Source: Zeimonas sediminis
GTDB lineage: Bacteria > Pseudomonadota > Gammaproteobacteria > Burkholderiales > Burkholderiaceae_E
Direction of reading: 5' to 3'
NCBI RefSeq assembly: GCF_023721795.1
Contig: NZ_JAMQYE010000001.1
Coordinates: 1,302,001-1,366,000, forward strand
DNA length: 64,000 nucleotides
The notes under the pieces: generated by a model
What the model was told of the DNA's origin: nothing
The model's database searches: none
Seen by the model: the letters and a program-made list of their open reading frames with translations, nothing else
Shown here: one piece after another, positions 16,007-24,658 of the stretch
Numbering within the stretch: the first letter of the stretch is position 1
Layout: every line of letters begins with the position of its first letter
Position numbers and translations under genes: made by a program

Positions 16007-16735
16007 ATGAAACTGCCGAAGGCCGTCAACGCCGCAAGCCTCGCGTGTTGCATGCTGGCCGCCGCTCTTGGCGCTCATGCGCAGGAGATCCTCGGCGACC
16101 TGAGCGCCCCCCTCGCCGGCCGGGTGTTCGGGAACGCCGTCCACGTGGCCGATCCGGACGAACTGCGCTTCGTGATCGTGCGGGAGCTGACGGACCGCTA
16201 CGCCGCCGAGCGCGGAATCCGGGTCACGCAGACCGAGCGGGACGCGTATGTCGCGCATGTGGAGTCCTTCTTCCGGCAGGAACGCGCGCGCCGAACCGAG
16301 CAGCGCGACGTGCTGAAGCGTCGACTGGAAGCGGGTGCTGCCTCGACCGAGGAGCGCACCGCCCTGGCCTCGGAACTCGATTCCGCGGAGCGAGCGCTCG
16401 CGGCCCTCGCCGAGCCGACCGGCTCGCCGCAGGAGACCCGGGCGGCCCGGAACCTGGTCGCCGACGCGTTCATCCGGCAGTGGAAGATCAACAGCGCGCT
16501 TCACCGCCAGTACGGCGGACGGGTCGGGTATCAGCAAGGCGGCCCGGAACCGCTGGACGCCTACCGCCGCTTCCTCGAGGAACGGGAAGCCCGCGGCGAC
16601 TTCGCGATCTACGACGAGAGGATGCGGACCGCATTCTGGCGCTACTACCTGACCGACTCGATCCACGACTTCTACGCGCCCGGCAGCCGCGAGGAATCTC
16701 GCGCCTTCGCAGCGCCGCCCTGGCGTCGCGACTGA
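16007..16735 (+). CDS. Exported helical protein of unknown function
   Basis: A signal peptide (to GAHA-Q, ~residue 25) precedes a 217-residue helical chain. The segment DELRFVIVRELTDRYAAERGIRVTQTERDAYV resembles the N-terminal helices of SurA-like chaperones in general character, but no parvulin domain follows. Instead there is a charged coiled coil (RRTEQRDVLKRRL to ALASELDSAERAL) and an aromatic-rich end (FWRYYLTDSIHDFY). It is probably periplasmic and in an operon with the preceding gene. No family can be named safely. Confidence 0.65.
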   Translation: MKLPKAVNAASLACCMLAAALGAHAQEILGDLSAPLAGRVFGNAVHVADPDELRFVIVRELTDRYAAERGIRVTQTERDAYVAHVESFFRQERARRTEQRDVLKRRLEAGAASTEERTALASELDSAERALAALAEPTGSPQETRAARNLVADAFIRQWKINSALHRQYGGRVGYQQGGPEPLDAYRRFLEEREARGDFAIYDERMRTAFWRYYLTDSIHDFYAPGSREESRAFAAPPWRRD

Positions 16736-16781
16736 CCCGCGCGCGCCCCCGCCCCGGGGCGGCCCGGCGCCGCGACACGGC

Positions 16782-18566
16782 TCAGCGACCGGCCGGAATC
16801 GCCGGCGCGATCGCGCCGTGCAGGTGCACGTCGCGCTGCGGGAAGGGGATCGAGATGCCCTCTTCGTCGAAGCGCTCCTTGACCCGACGGGTGATGTGCC
16901 AGCGCAGTTCCCAGTAGTCTTCGGTCCGGCACCACGGCCTGACGATGAAGTTCACCGAGGACTCGCCGAGCTCCGCCAGCCGAATCAGCGGCTCGGGAGA
17001 CGCCAGGACCCGCTGGTCCGCTTCCAGGATCTCCCGCAGGACGCGCTCGGCCCGGATCACGTCGTCGGAATAGCCGATCCCGAAGGTGAGGTCGATCCGG
17101 CGGGTCCGCTCGGCCGTCACGTTCCGGATGATGTTTCCCCAGATCTTCTTGTTCGGGACCAGGAGCCGCTGGTTGTCCCCCGTCAGGATCGTCGTCGAGA
17201 CCAGGTTCATGTGCTGGACGCGGCCGAAGGCATCGGGCACCTCGATCCAGTCGCCGATGTCGTAGGGCCGATACGCGAGGATCATGACCCCCGCGGCGAA
17301 ATTTCCCAGGATGTCCTGCAGCGCGAAGCCGACGATGAAGCCGGCGATGCCCAGGCCCGCCAGCATGTGTCCGACCTCGATGTCGAACTGGGACAGCACG
17401 ACGAGGATGCCGATCAGCATCACCACCGTGCCCGCGGCCCTGACGGCGAAGCGCTGCATCAGCGCCGAGGCGCCGAGCCTGGGGCTTCTCAGCAGGCGCC
17501 GCACGGCCCGCCTCGCGAGCCCGGCCAGCAGCTTGAAACCGACCAGCAGGGCAAGGACCACCAGGATCCGGAAGCCGATCGCCGGGCCGCGCTCCCGCAG
17601 CCACTTCTCGGCCTGCTGCAATTGATGGGAGAAGAACGAGCGCGCGACCTCGGCGTCGAGGATCTCGGCGCTGATCTGCCCGGTCGCCCGGATCAGCAAC
17701 TCGCCGTACTCCGCCTCGTCGAGACCGCGAGCCTTCATGAGCGCGACGAGCTTGCCCAGGCTCTCCACGGCGCGGTCCTTCTCGCGCTGGACCGCAGCGA
17801 CGCGCCTGGACAGGGCCTCCTTGTCGGTGGCGGTCGCCCCGCCGAGCTGCTCGCGCAGGCCCTCGATCTGCTCGAGCGCCAGCTTGATCTCGCCGGCCAC
17901 CGAGCTGGCGCGCGCGGCGATCTGCCGGTCGAGATAGGCGCCGTCGCCCGACGCGTCGAGACCGATGCGCCCCGCGAGAACGGTGTTCAGGTGGAGGTCG
18001 GCAAGAAGCGCATCCATTCTCTCCTGGCGCTTGGCGATCCGCTCCGCCCGAGCCGCCAGATACGCCTCGTCGCCCTTGGCGCGCTCCTGCCGAAGCGACG
18101 CGATTTCACTCCGCAACTCGTCGATCCCCGAGCGCAGGATCCGGCTCTCCGCCCTGAGGAGATCACCGGCGCGCGCGGCCAGAGCGGCCGCCTCGGGCCC
18201 GCCGCCCTGCGCCTGTCCCAGCAGCTCGGGCAGTTTCCCGAGCAGCTGCCGCAGGTCGGTCTCGACGTCGCGAAGCTGCAGCCGGGCCGCTTCCTGCTGG
18301 TCTCCCTCGAGCCGGCGAGTCTCCGAACTCAGCGCGGCCCTGCGCTGGCCGAGCTCGTCGATCCGTTCGAGCAACGCGCGCTGCGCGTCCGCCGGCTCGG
18401 CCCCGGCTGCCGCGCCGCGATCCGTCGCCGAGTAAGACGGATCGGGGACGGACTGCGCGCCGACGGCATGTGGCATCAGGAGCCACGAAGCAAGGAGAAC
18501 GCAAGGCACGGTTCCCACGACGGCACCGTACGCCTTCGAAACCACTCTGGTGACAGATACCGGCAT
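16782..18566 (-). CDS. MscS-family mechanosensitive channel with periplasmic coiled-coil region
   Basis: The ATG at 18566 has GGAG upstream; an in-frame GTG at 18602 is an alternative. The 594-aa chain has a signal peptide, a long charged coiled-coil region (~residues 35-280), then three or four membrane helices (ILVVLALLVGFKLLAG, VVMLIGILVVLSQF). It ends with the conserved MscS pore helix and beta domain (GLGIAGFIVGFALQDILGNFAAG, YDIGDWIEV). The layout matches KefA/YbdG-type channels that release solutes on osmotic downshock. It is convergent with the preceding gene and probably monocistronic. Confidence 0.9.
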   Translation of the reverse strand: MPVSVTRVVSKAYGAVVGTVPCVLLASWLLMPHAVGAQSVPDPSYSATDRGAAAGAEPADAQRALLERIDELGQRRAALSSETRRLEGDQQEAARLQLRDVETDLRQLLGKLPELLGQAQGGGPEAAALAARAGDLLRAESRILRSGIDELRSEIASLRQERAKGDEAYLAARAERIAKRQERMDALLADLHLNTVLAGRIGLDASGDGAYLDRQIAARASSVAGEIKLALEQIEGLREQLGGATATDKEALSRRVAAVQREKDRAVESLGKLVALMKARGLDEAEYGELLIRATGQISAEILDAEVARSFFSHQLQQAEKWLRERGPAIGFRILVVLALLVGFKLLAGLARRAVRRLLRSPRLGASALMQRFAVRAAGTVVMLIGILVVLSQFDIEVGHMLAGLGIAGFIVGFALQDILGNFAAGVMILAYRPYDIGDWIEVPDAFGRVQHMNLVSTTILTGDNQRLLVPNKKIWGNIIRNVTAERTRRIDLTFGIGYSDDVIRAERVLREILEADQRVLASPEPLIRLAELGESSVNFIVRPWCRTEDYWELRWHITRRVKERFDEEGISIPFPQRDVHLHGAIAPAIPAGR

Positions 18567-18660
18567 CCGGCCGTCTACTCCACGAGAAAAGGACTGAGGC
18601 ACGCGCAGCGCACCGATGTCGCCGTGTCGCGCCTGACAGCGGCGATGCGCACCGGCTCGT

Positions 18661-19113
18661 TCATCGTCGCATCGGCCGCCAGCTGTAGATGCCCGCGTCG
18701 GCCATCAGTGACATGTGCAGGTAGCCATCGCGCAGCAGATAGCCTCGAACGTAGCCGAGATCCATGATCAGCTTCTCGTCCATCGAAGGTGGCGGACAGA
18801 GCGCACGCGTGCCGGCCAAGGGGCCGAAAGAGAGCCTGCCGGAAAGGCCGTCGGTCGCGGGACTCGCCTGCCAGGTTCCTCTGGCAAGATTGCAGTCGAG
18901 CCGGAACGAGGCGCTGCCGTCCGCACCGAACGTGACCGTGTACAGCGTCGGATCGGCGATCCGGGTCGTGCCCTGCGCGTCGTCCATCGACTGGAACCGG
19001 ATGAGTTCCCACGACGTGCCCGCCAGCACCCCGATCGCCGAAGGCGACTGGGAAGCGCATCCCGCGACGACAGCTGCCGCGGCCGCCAAGATCAGTGAAG
19101 CCAACCTCTTCAT
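18661..19113 (-). CDS. META/HslJ-domain lipoprotein
   Basis: AGGAG seven bases before the ATG at 19113 fixes the start; a longer frame to 19854 is the antisense and readthrough of the neighbouring regulator. The 150-aa product has a lipoprotein signal ending VAGC, then a META-type domain beginning GTSWELIRFQ, with conserved ARGTW, LSGRLSFGPLAGTRALCPP and a C-terminal GIYSWRP. META/HslJ proteins are outer-membrane-associated and in E. coli are linked to heat-shock and novobiocin resistance. The gene lies 80 bases downstream of a Crp/Fnr regulator on the same strand. Confidence 0.8.
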   Translation of the reverse strand: MKRLASLILAAAAAVVAGCASQSPSAIGVLAGTSWELIRFQSMDDAQGTTRIADPTLYTVTFGADGSASFRLDCNLARGTWQASPATDGLSGRLSFGPLAGTRALCPPPSMDEKLIMDLGYVRGYLLRDGYLHMSLMADAGIYSWRPMRR

Positions 19114-19193
19114 TCGCGCTCCTACGGTCTTCCCTCTGCTATGGCCGTCCTTCGAACGCGGACGCTGCTCGACCGGCATGCCAGACCGGCCGC

Positions 19194-19937
19194 CTAGATG
19201 CTTCCGTCGACCCCCATTCTGGCAATTCCGCGCAGTCGTGGCAGGTCGAGAAGCTCGACGCGCCCGTACCGCCACTTCAGCAGGCCCTCCTCGCTCATCT
19301 CCTTCACCATCGCGGTGGCGGTCTGGCGCGAGACCCCCAGCATCTCGGCAAGCTTCTCCTGCGGCAGACGCGGCTTGATCGCGGTCGCCCCGCCGTTCGC
19401 GCACTCCCCGCGCGTCTCGGCTAGATCGAGGAGCAGCGACGCCATCCGGGAACGCAAGGAATCGAAGGCCAGACTCTTGATCTGGCCGGTATAGAGCCGG
19501 GCGCGCGCGCCGAGCTCCATCGCTATGCTCTCCCAGAGCCCCGGCGCCAGATCGAGCTCGGCGCGGATCGCGGCGTACGGAATTTCCAGTGCCAAGCTGT
19601 CCTCGGTGGCCAACACATCGTTCGGCATCTCGCGCCCGTCGACGAACGACAACAAGCTGGCGATCTGCCCCACGATGAACGGCCTGAAGGTGAACCGGCG
19701 ACCGCTCGCGTCCGTGGAACTGGCCTCGACGTTTCCGCTCACGATCAGCTGCATCGCGGTCGCACGCCCCCCTCGCATCGCGAGCAGCGCACCCCGCGGA
19801 TACTCCACGAGCCTCGACGCCTCCGCGAGTCGGGCAATTGCCGCATCCGGCCACGCGACGAACGGCGGAGTCGCAGCGATCAAGCCGGCGCGGACCGCCG
19901 TACTGAACTGCAACGAGCGTGAAATGCGGCCACTCAT
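19194..19937 (-). CDS. Crp/Fnr-family transcriptional regulator
   Basis: The 247-aa protein has a cyclic-nucleotide-binding-like beta barrel (~residues 30-140: EYPRGALLAMRGGRATAMQ, FIVGQIASLLSF), a dimer helix, and a C-terminal winged helix-turn-helix around LPQEKLAEMLGVSRQTATAM. It lacks the N-terminal cysteine cluster of FNR, so oxygen sensing is unlikely; the ligand is unknown. The start ATG at 19937 is the first giving a normal-length protein. A 17-bp dyad lies just upstream at 19955-19971 and may be its own operator. The META lipoprotein gene downstream is a plausible target. Confidence 0.85.
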   Translation of the reverse strand: MSGRISRSLQFSTAVRAGLIAATPPFVAWPDAAIARLAEASRLVEYPRGALLAMRGGRATAMQLIVSGNVEASSTDASGRRFTFRPFIVGQIASLLSFVDGREMPNDVLATEDSLALEIPYAAIRAELDLAPGLWESIAMELGARARLYTGQIKSLAFDSLRSRMASLLLDLAETRGECANGGATAIKPRLPQEKLAEMLGVSRQTATAMVKEMSEEGLLKWRYGRVELLDLPRLRGIARMGVDGSI

Positions 19938-20250
19938 GTGAGGCGATATCCGACGATTCGGCAAGCGAATCCTATTCGGGGCGGCTGCGGCGATGGACAA
20001 TTCCGAGTGCCCGATTCGGATAAGCCTGCCCGGATCGCTCCTGCGTCCCGGCGGTCGACCCGACGCACCCGCGCCACGCCGACAAGCAGTGTGTCCCGGG
20101 GCCGCGACGCCATCGGTTAGCATGAGGCGCCTGGAGGGCGAAGCCACGGCGCGCTCGCACGATCGATGAGGCCGGATTCGATTGCGGCCCCCGAGCGGGC
20201 AAGCCACCGTCACGCCCCCTCCGGAACCGCCGCCCGGCACACCGATGCTC
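19938..20250. other. Divergent intergenic region, 313 bp
   Basis: This lies between the Crp/Fnr regulator (minus) and the PhzF gene (plus). It contains the GATTCG-N5-CGAATC dyad at 19955-19971 and another GATTCG at 20013-20018. No credible small gene, RNA or terminator could be identified in the remaining sequence, and no sigma-70 promoter with both hexamers stands out. Confidence 0.5.
19955..19971. promoter_or_regulatory. Palindromic candidate operator upstream of the Crp/Fnr gene
   Basis: GATTCG and CGAATC are perfect inverted arms separated by GCAAG. The centre is about 26 bases upstream of the regulator's start codon, which suits an autoregulatory site. It does not match the classic FNR (TTGAT-N4-ATCAA) or CRP consensus. 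A third half-site, GATTCG, lies 42 bases further on at 20013-20018. Confidence 0.4.
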
Positions 20251-21105
20251 ATGCCCCGCCCCTTCCACCAGCTCGACGTCTTCACCGACACCCCGTACAA
20301 GGGCAACCCGCTCGCGGTCGTCCACGACGCGCAAGGCCTCACCGACGCCCGGATGGCCGAGTTCGCCCGCTGGACCAACCTGTCGGAAACCACCTTCCTG
20401 CTGCCGCCCGTGCATCCCGACGCCGACTACCGGGTCCGCATCTTCACTCCCGGGGGCGAGCTGCCCTTCGCCGGCCACCCCACGCTCGGCAGCTGCCACG
20501 CCTGGCTCGCGGCCGGCGGCCGCCCCCGCCAGGCCGACACGATCGTGCAGGAGTGCGGCGTGGGCCTGGTGCGCATCCGCCGCGACGGCAGCCGGCTGGC
20601 CTTCGCCGCGCCGCCGCTGCGCCGGACCGGGCCGATCGAGGCCGGCCTGCTGACTCGCATCGCCGGCGCCCTCGGCCTTGGCGACGACGAGATCGTCGCG
20701 CACCAGTGGGTCGACAACGGCCCCGGATGGTGCGCGCTGCTGCTGCGATCGGCCGAGCGGGTGCTGGCCGTCCGCCCCGACTGGGCCGTGCTCGGCGACG
20801 TCAAGCTCGGCCTGGTCGGCCCGCAGCCGGCGGGCAGCGACACCGACTTCGAGGTGCGCGCCTTCGTGCCGACGCTCGGCGTGCCCGAGGACCCGGTCAC
20901 CGGCAGCCTGAACGCAGGCCTGGCCCAGTGGCTGATGGGCGCCGGCCTGGCGGCGCCGCGCTACGTGTCGCGCCAGGGCACCGCGCTCGGCCGCGCCGGC
21001 AAGGTGTTCCTGGAACGCGTCGGCGACGACGTCTGGGTCGGCGGCCAGGTCGCCGGCTGTATCGCGGGCACCGTCGAGTTCCCCTCCGAACGAGCTCCAG
21101 CATGA
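20251..21105 (+). CDS. PhzF-family isomerase/epimerase-like protein
   Basis: The 284-aa product has the PhzF fold of two similar alpha/beta halves. It carries the catalytic-type Glu46 (NLSETTF), the GELPFAGHPT block (residues 69-78) and the second-half DPVTGSLNAGLA motif. PhzF proper isomerises a phenazine precursor; most family members, as here without other phenazine genes, have unknown substrates. ATG at 20245 is an equally possible start two codons earlier. The stop overlaps the next start (ATGA), so it is co-translated with an enoyl-CoA hydratase. Confidence 0.85.
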   Translation: MPRPFHQLDVFTDTPYKGNPLAVVHDAQGLTDARMAEFARWTNLSETTFLLPPVHPDADYRVRIFTPGGELPFAGHPTLGSCHAWLAAGGRPRQADTIVQECGVGLVRIRRDGSRLAFAAPPLRRTGPIEAGLLTRIAGALGLGDDEIVAHQWVDNGPGWCALLLRSAERVLAVRPDWAVLGDVKLGLVGPQPAGSDTDFEVRAFVPTLGVPEDPVTGSLNAGLAQWLMGAGLAAPRYVSRQGTALGRAGKVFLERVGDDVWVGGQVAGCIAGTVEFPSERAPA

Positions 21106-21884
21106 CGAACGAAGACTTCTCGATCGAGCCGATTCCCGAGGGCGCCGTCTTCCGGATCGAGCGCCCCGCCAAGCTGAACGCGATCACCAGGCCGGTGCTG
21201 CTCGGCCTGGCCGCCTGCCTCGACGAGCTGGAAGCACGCGGCGCCCGGCTGCTGGTCGTGACCGGCGCCGGCGAGCGCGCCTTCTGCGCCGGCACCGACC
21301 TCGGCGAGCTGAAGGGCCTCGACGCCGAGACCCGGCTGACCAAGACCGCGATGGCGCGCGACCTGCTGGTCAGGCTGTCGCGCTCGCCGCTGGTCAGCGT
21401 GGCCGCGATCAACGGCCTGGCCTTCGGCGGCGGCCTGGAGCTCGCGATGGCCTGCACGCTGCGCATCGCGGCGCCGCACGCCACGATGTCGCTGCCCGAG
21501 GTGAAGCTCGGCCTGCTGCCCGCCTACGCCGGCACCCAGTTCCTGCCGGCGATCGTCGGCAAGGCCCGGGCGCTGGAGATCATGATGACCGGCCGCGTGC
21601 TGTCCTCGGACGAGGCGCTGGCTATCGGCCTGGTGCACAGGCTCGCGGAGCACGGCGCGCCCGTGCTGGACCAGGCGCTGGCCTTCGGCCGCGAGGTGGT
21701 CCGCTGGTCGCCGGGCGCGCTGGCGTGGATCCGCCGCTGCGTCGACGCGGCCGGCCCGGAGGTGACCGACGCCGGCCTGGCGGTCGAGGACGCCGCGGTG
21801 CGCGCCAACTTCAATTCGGCCGATGCGCGCGAGGGCATCGCGGCCTTCCTGGAGAAGCGCGAGCCGCGCTTCGGAAAGGGCTGA
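21102..21884 (+). CDS. Enoyl-CoA hydratase/isomerase family protein
   Basis: This 260-aa crotonase-fold protein has the oxyanion-hole segments AFCAGTDLGEL and AINGLAFGGGLELAMAC, followed by LPEVKLGLLPAYAGTQ, which holds one of the catalytic acidic positions. It probably acts on a CoA thioester in beta-oxidation or a related ring or branched-acid pathway; the substrate cannot be told. It overlaps PhzF by four bases and is followed four bases later by a YqaA-type membrane protein, so the three are co-transcribed. Confidence 0.88.
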   Translation: MTNEDFSIEPIPEGAVFRIERPAKLNAITRPVLLGLAACLDELEARGARLLVVTGAGERAFCAGTDLGELKGLDAETRLTKTAMARDLLVRLSRSPLVSVAAINGLAFGGGLELAMACTLRIAAPHATMSLPEVKLGLLPAYAGTQFLPAIVGKARALEIMMTGRVLSSDEALAIGLVHRLAEHGAPVLDQALAFGREVVRWSPGALAWIRRCVDAAGPEVTDAGLAVEDAAVRANFNSADAREGIAAFLEKREPRFGKG

Positions 21885-21888
21885 CCGA

Positions 21889-22470
21889 ATGAAACTGTTC
21901 TCTCCCCTCTACCGCCGCGCGATGACCTGGTCGCGCCATCCGCACGCGCCCTGGTACCTCGGCGGCCTGAGCTTCGCCGAGTCGTCGTTCTTTCCGGTGC
22001 CGCCCGACGTGATGCTGGCGCCGATGAGCCTCGCGAACCCGCGCCGCGCGATGGCCTTCGCGCTGCTGACCACGCTGGCCTCGGTGGCCGGCGGCCTGCT
22101 CGGCTACGCGATCGGACTGTTCGCGATCGACGCGATCCTGCCCTGGCTGAAGGAGAGCCGCTACTGGGGCGCCTACGAGACCGCGGTCGCGTGGTTCGGA
22201 GAGTGGGGCGTGTGGGCGGTCTTCATCGCCGGCTTCTCGCCGATCCCGTACAAGGTGTTCACGATCGCCGCGGGCGCGCTGTCGATGGCCCTGCTGCCGT
22301 TCACGATCGCGTCGATCGTCGGGCGCGGCCTGCGCTTCTTCCTGGTGGCCGGCCTGATGGCCTGGGGCGGCGAGCGGATGGAGGCGATGCTGAACCGCTA
22401 CGTGGACCGCCTCGGCTGGGCGACCGTCGGCCTGGTCGCCCTGGCCGGAATCTGGTACGCGTATCGATAG
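21889..22470 (+). CDS. YqaA/DedA-like inner membrane protein
   Basis: The 193-aa membrane protein has an amphipathic start, a conserved FAESSFFPVPPDVMLAP segment and GFSPIPYKVFTIAAGALSM, typical of YqaA-type members of the SNARE-associated/DedA superfamily. Four or so membrane helices are visible. DedA-superfamily proteins are now linked to lipid flipping across the inner membrane. It lies four bases after the hydratase gene and 25 bases before the nitroreductase gene. Confidence 0.85.
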   Translation: MKLFSPLYRRAMTWSRHPHAPWYLGGLSFAESSFFPVPPDVMLAPMSLANPRRAMAFALLTTLASVAGGLLGYAIGLFAIDAILPWLKESRYWGAYETAVAWFGEWGVWAVFIAGFSPIPYKVFTIAAGALSMALLPFTIASIVGRGLRFFLVAGLMAWGGERMEAMLNRYVDRLGWATVGLVALAGIWYAYR

Positions 22471-22495
22471 AAGATCACGCCCGGGAGGGAGCCCG

Positions 22496-23518
22496 ATGAG
22501 CCGCTACGACGAAGCCGTCCGCGACACCTGGCGGCACGCCGCGTCCCCCGCGGGCGCGAGCCGCGAGGCGCTGTTCCGGGAGCTGGTTCGCTACGCGACG
22601 CTGGCCCCGTCGAGCCACAACACCCAGTGCTGGAAGTTCCGGCTCGCCGGCGATTCGATCACGATCCTGCCCGACTTCGACAGGCGCTGCCCGGTCGTCG
22701 ATCCCGACGACCACCATCTGTTCGTGAGCCTGGGCTGCGCCACCGAGAACCTGCTGCAGGCCGCGGCCGCCTTCGGCCTGCGCGCCGAGCCGCGCTTCGC
22801 AACCGGCCGCGATCCGGCGATCGAGATCGCGTTGACGCCGGCAGCGCCCGAGCGCTCGGCCCTGTTCGACGCGATCCCGCTGAGGCAGTCGACCCGCTGC
22901 GAGTACGACGGCAAGCCGCTGTCCGCCTCCGACCTGCGCCTGCTGGAGGCCGCCGGCGACGCACCGGGCGTGCGGCTGCGACTCATCACCGCGCGGCCCG
23001 AGATCGAGAAGGTGCTCGAGTACGTGGTCGCCGGCAATACCGCGCAGATGCGCGACCCCGACTTCGTTCGCGAGCTCGAGCGCTGGATCCGCTTCGGCGA
23101 CGCCGAGGCGATCGCGCGGAGCGACGGACTGTTCTCCCGCTCGTCGGGCAACCCGGCCGCGCCGCGCTGGCTGGGCAGGCGGCTGTTCCGCATCTTCTTC
23201 CGGGAGAAGACCGAGAACGACAAGTACGCGCGCCAGCTGCGCAGCTCGGCCGGCGTCGCGGTGTTTTCCACCGAGTCGAGCGACCCTGGACACTGGGTGG
23301 AGGCAGGCCGTGCGTTCGAGCGCTTCGCGCTGCAGGCCACCGCGCTGGGCGTGCGCACCGCGCACCTGAACCAGCCGGTCGAGGTCGCGCAGGTGCGCGC
23401 GCAGTTCTCGGCCCACCTCGGCGTGGCCGGCGGGCGTCCCGACCTGGTGATCCGCTTCGGCCGCGGGCCCGAGATGCCACGATCCTTGCGCCGGCCGGTC
23501 GACGCGGTGCTGGCCTGA
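22496..23518 (+). CDS. Acg-type nitroreductase-family protein
   Basis: The 340-aa protein opens with the Acg-family signature LVRYATLAPSSHNTQCWKF and continues with DRRCPVVDPDDHHLFVSLGCATENLL, as in the dormancy-associated FMN nitroreductase-like Acg proteins. These bind FMN or sequester it; enzymatic activity is uncertain because the family often has a lid over the flavin. AGGGAG precedes the ATG. It is in the same run as the YqaA gene upstream. Confidence 0.82.
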   Translation: MSRYDEAVRDTWRHAASPAGASREALFRELVRYATLAPSSHNTQCWKFRLAGDSITILPDFDRRCPVVDPDDHHLFVSLGCATENLLQAAAAFGLRAEPRFATGRDPAIEIALTPAAPERSALFDAIPLRQSTRCEYDGKPLSASDLRLLEAAGDAPGVRLRLITARPEIEKVLEYVVAGNTAQMRDPDFVRELERWIRFGDAEAIARSDGLFSRSSGNPAAPRWLGRRLFRIFFREKTENDKYARQLRSSAGVAVFSTESSDPGHWVEAGRAFERFALQATALGVRTAHLNQPVEVAQVRAQFSAHLGVAGGRPDLVIRFGRGPEMPRSLRRPVDAVLA

Positions 23519-23570
23519 GCCGGCTGCGACGATCGGGGCGCCGGGTGCCGCACCGACGAGGCCGCGCGCG

Positions 23571-23981
23571 ATGACGAGGGCGCTGGTCGCAGGGCTCGCG
23601 TACTTTGCCGCGGTCTTCGCGGCGGGCTTCGCGCTGGGGATCGTTCGAACGCTACTCGTGCAGCCACTGGCCGGCGCGACGCTGGCGGTCGCGATCGAGC
23701 TGCCTATCATCGTCGGCTTCGCGTGGTTCGCCTGCCGCGTGCTGGCCCTGCGCCTGCGCGTTCCGGCCGGCGGCGGGCACCGTCTCGCGATGGGCGGGCT
23801 CGCCTTCGGGCTGTTGATGATCGCCGAGCTGGCGACCTCGATGCTGCTGGGCGGGCGCAGCGCGGCGCAGCACCTGGCCCTCTACCGCGAGGCGCCGCAC
23901 CTGCTCGGCCTAGCCGGCCAGATCGCCTTCGGGCTGTTTCCCTGGCTGCAGGGCCCGAGGAAAGCCCCCGCGGGCGCCTGA
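23571..23981 (+). CDS. Small integral membrane protein, four helices
   Basis: The 136-aa product is almost entirely hydrophobic, with helices around ALVAGLAYFAAVFAAGFALG, TLAVAIELPIIVGFAWFA, LAMGGLAFGLLMIAELATS and LLGLAGQIAFGLFPWL. The charged loop between helices two and three is arginine-rich. Similar short proteins are widespread as uncharacterised membrane proteins in proteobacteria. No functional residue pattern is recognisable. It sits 52 bases after the Acg-type gene and 47 before the DUF2889 gene. Confidence 0.75.
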   Translation: MTRALVAGLAYFAAVFAAGFALGIVRTLLVQPLAGATLAVAIELPIIVGFAWFACRVLALRLRVPAGGGHRLAMGGLAFGLLMIAELATSMLLGGRSAAQHLALYREAPHLLGLAGQIAFGLFPWLQGPRKAPAGA

Positions 23982-24028
23982 CGTAAACTGCCCCGCACCG
24001 AAAACGACCGCCACTGTTCGCAGACGCC

Positions 24029-24610
24029 ATGCCCTTCTCCGACCCCGCGCCCCGGCGCCACCTGCACACCCGCAAGGTCCACTGCGAAGGCTTCCTGCGC
24101 GAGGACGGCCTGTGGGACATCGAGGGCCGCATCCTCGACACGAAGACCTATACGTACACCGAGCCCTACCGCGGGGTTCGCGAGCCCGGCAGCGAGGTGC
24201 ACCACATGGCGATCCGGCTCACGATCGACGACGACCTGGTGGTGCGCGCGATCGAGGTCGACATGCCTTCCACGCCCTACCCGACCTGCGTCGGCGCCAG
24301 GCCGAACTTCGACGGGCTGGTCGGCGCCTGCATCGCGCGCGGCTGGCGCAAGTCGGTCAACGAAGCCGTGGGCGCCACCCGCGGCTGCACCCACGTGCGC
24401 GAGCTGCTGTTCCCGATGGCCACAGTGGCCTTCCAGACCGTGCTGGGCTGGCCGGAGGACGGGCCCGAAGGCGTCTGCAAGCCGAAGCACGAGTCGACCG
24501 GCGAGCGCCCCCACTTCATCGACGGCTGTCACGCCTGGGCCGCCGACGGCGAGGTGGTCGCCACCCTGCATCCGCAATTCTCGACGCGACGGAAGAATCC
24601 GGGCGCCTGA
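24029..24610 (+). CDS. DUF2889 domain protein
   Basis: The 193-aa soluble protein fits DUF2889: RRHLHTRKVHCEGFLREDGLWDIEG at the start, a YRGVREPGSEVHHM segment, and a late GCTHVRELLFPMATVAFQT. The Cys/His positions (C20, CVGARP, GCTH) are suggestive of a metal site, but that is inference. The function is unknown. It ends at a strong nested hairpin shared with the convergent cytochrome gene. Confidence 0.82.
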   Translation: MPFSDPAPRRHLHTRKVHCEGFLREDGLWDIEGRILDTKTYTYTEPYRGVREPGSEVHHMAIRLTIDDDLVVRAIEVDMPSTPYPTCVGARPNFDGLVGACIARGWRKSVNEAVGATRGCTHVRELLFPMATVAFQTVLGWPEDGPEGVCKPKHESTGERPHFIDGCHAWAADGEVVATLHPQFSTRRKNPGA

Positions 24611-24615
24611 AGAGG

Positions 24616-24657
24616 CGGCTCGGGACCGACCGGGCAGCGGTCCGGCGCCCCGAGCCG
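24616..24657. terminator. Bidirectional nested hairpin between convergent genes
   Basis: CGGCTCGGG (24616-24624) pairs perfectly with CCCGAGCCG (24649-24657), and the loop contains a second stem, GACCG (24628-24632) with CGGTC (24638-24642). It fills the whole 48-bp gap between the DUF2889 and cytochrome genes. There is no T-tract, so termination would be hairpin-only or Rho-assisted. Confidence 0.55.
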
Positions 24658-24658
24658 G

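Noticed and set aside
16749-16762. 14-bp perfect palindrome CCGCCCCGGGGCGG between convergent genes as terminator
   Set aside because: It has no loop of usable size and no T-tract; such palindromes are expected by chance at this GC content.
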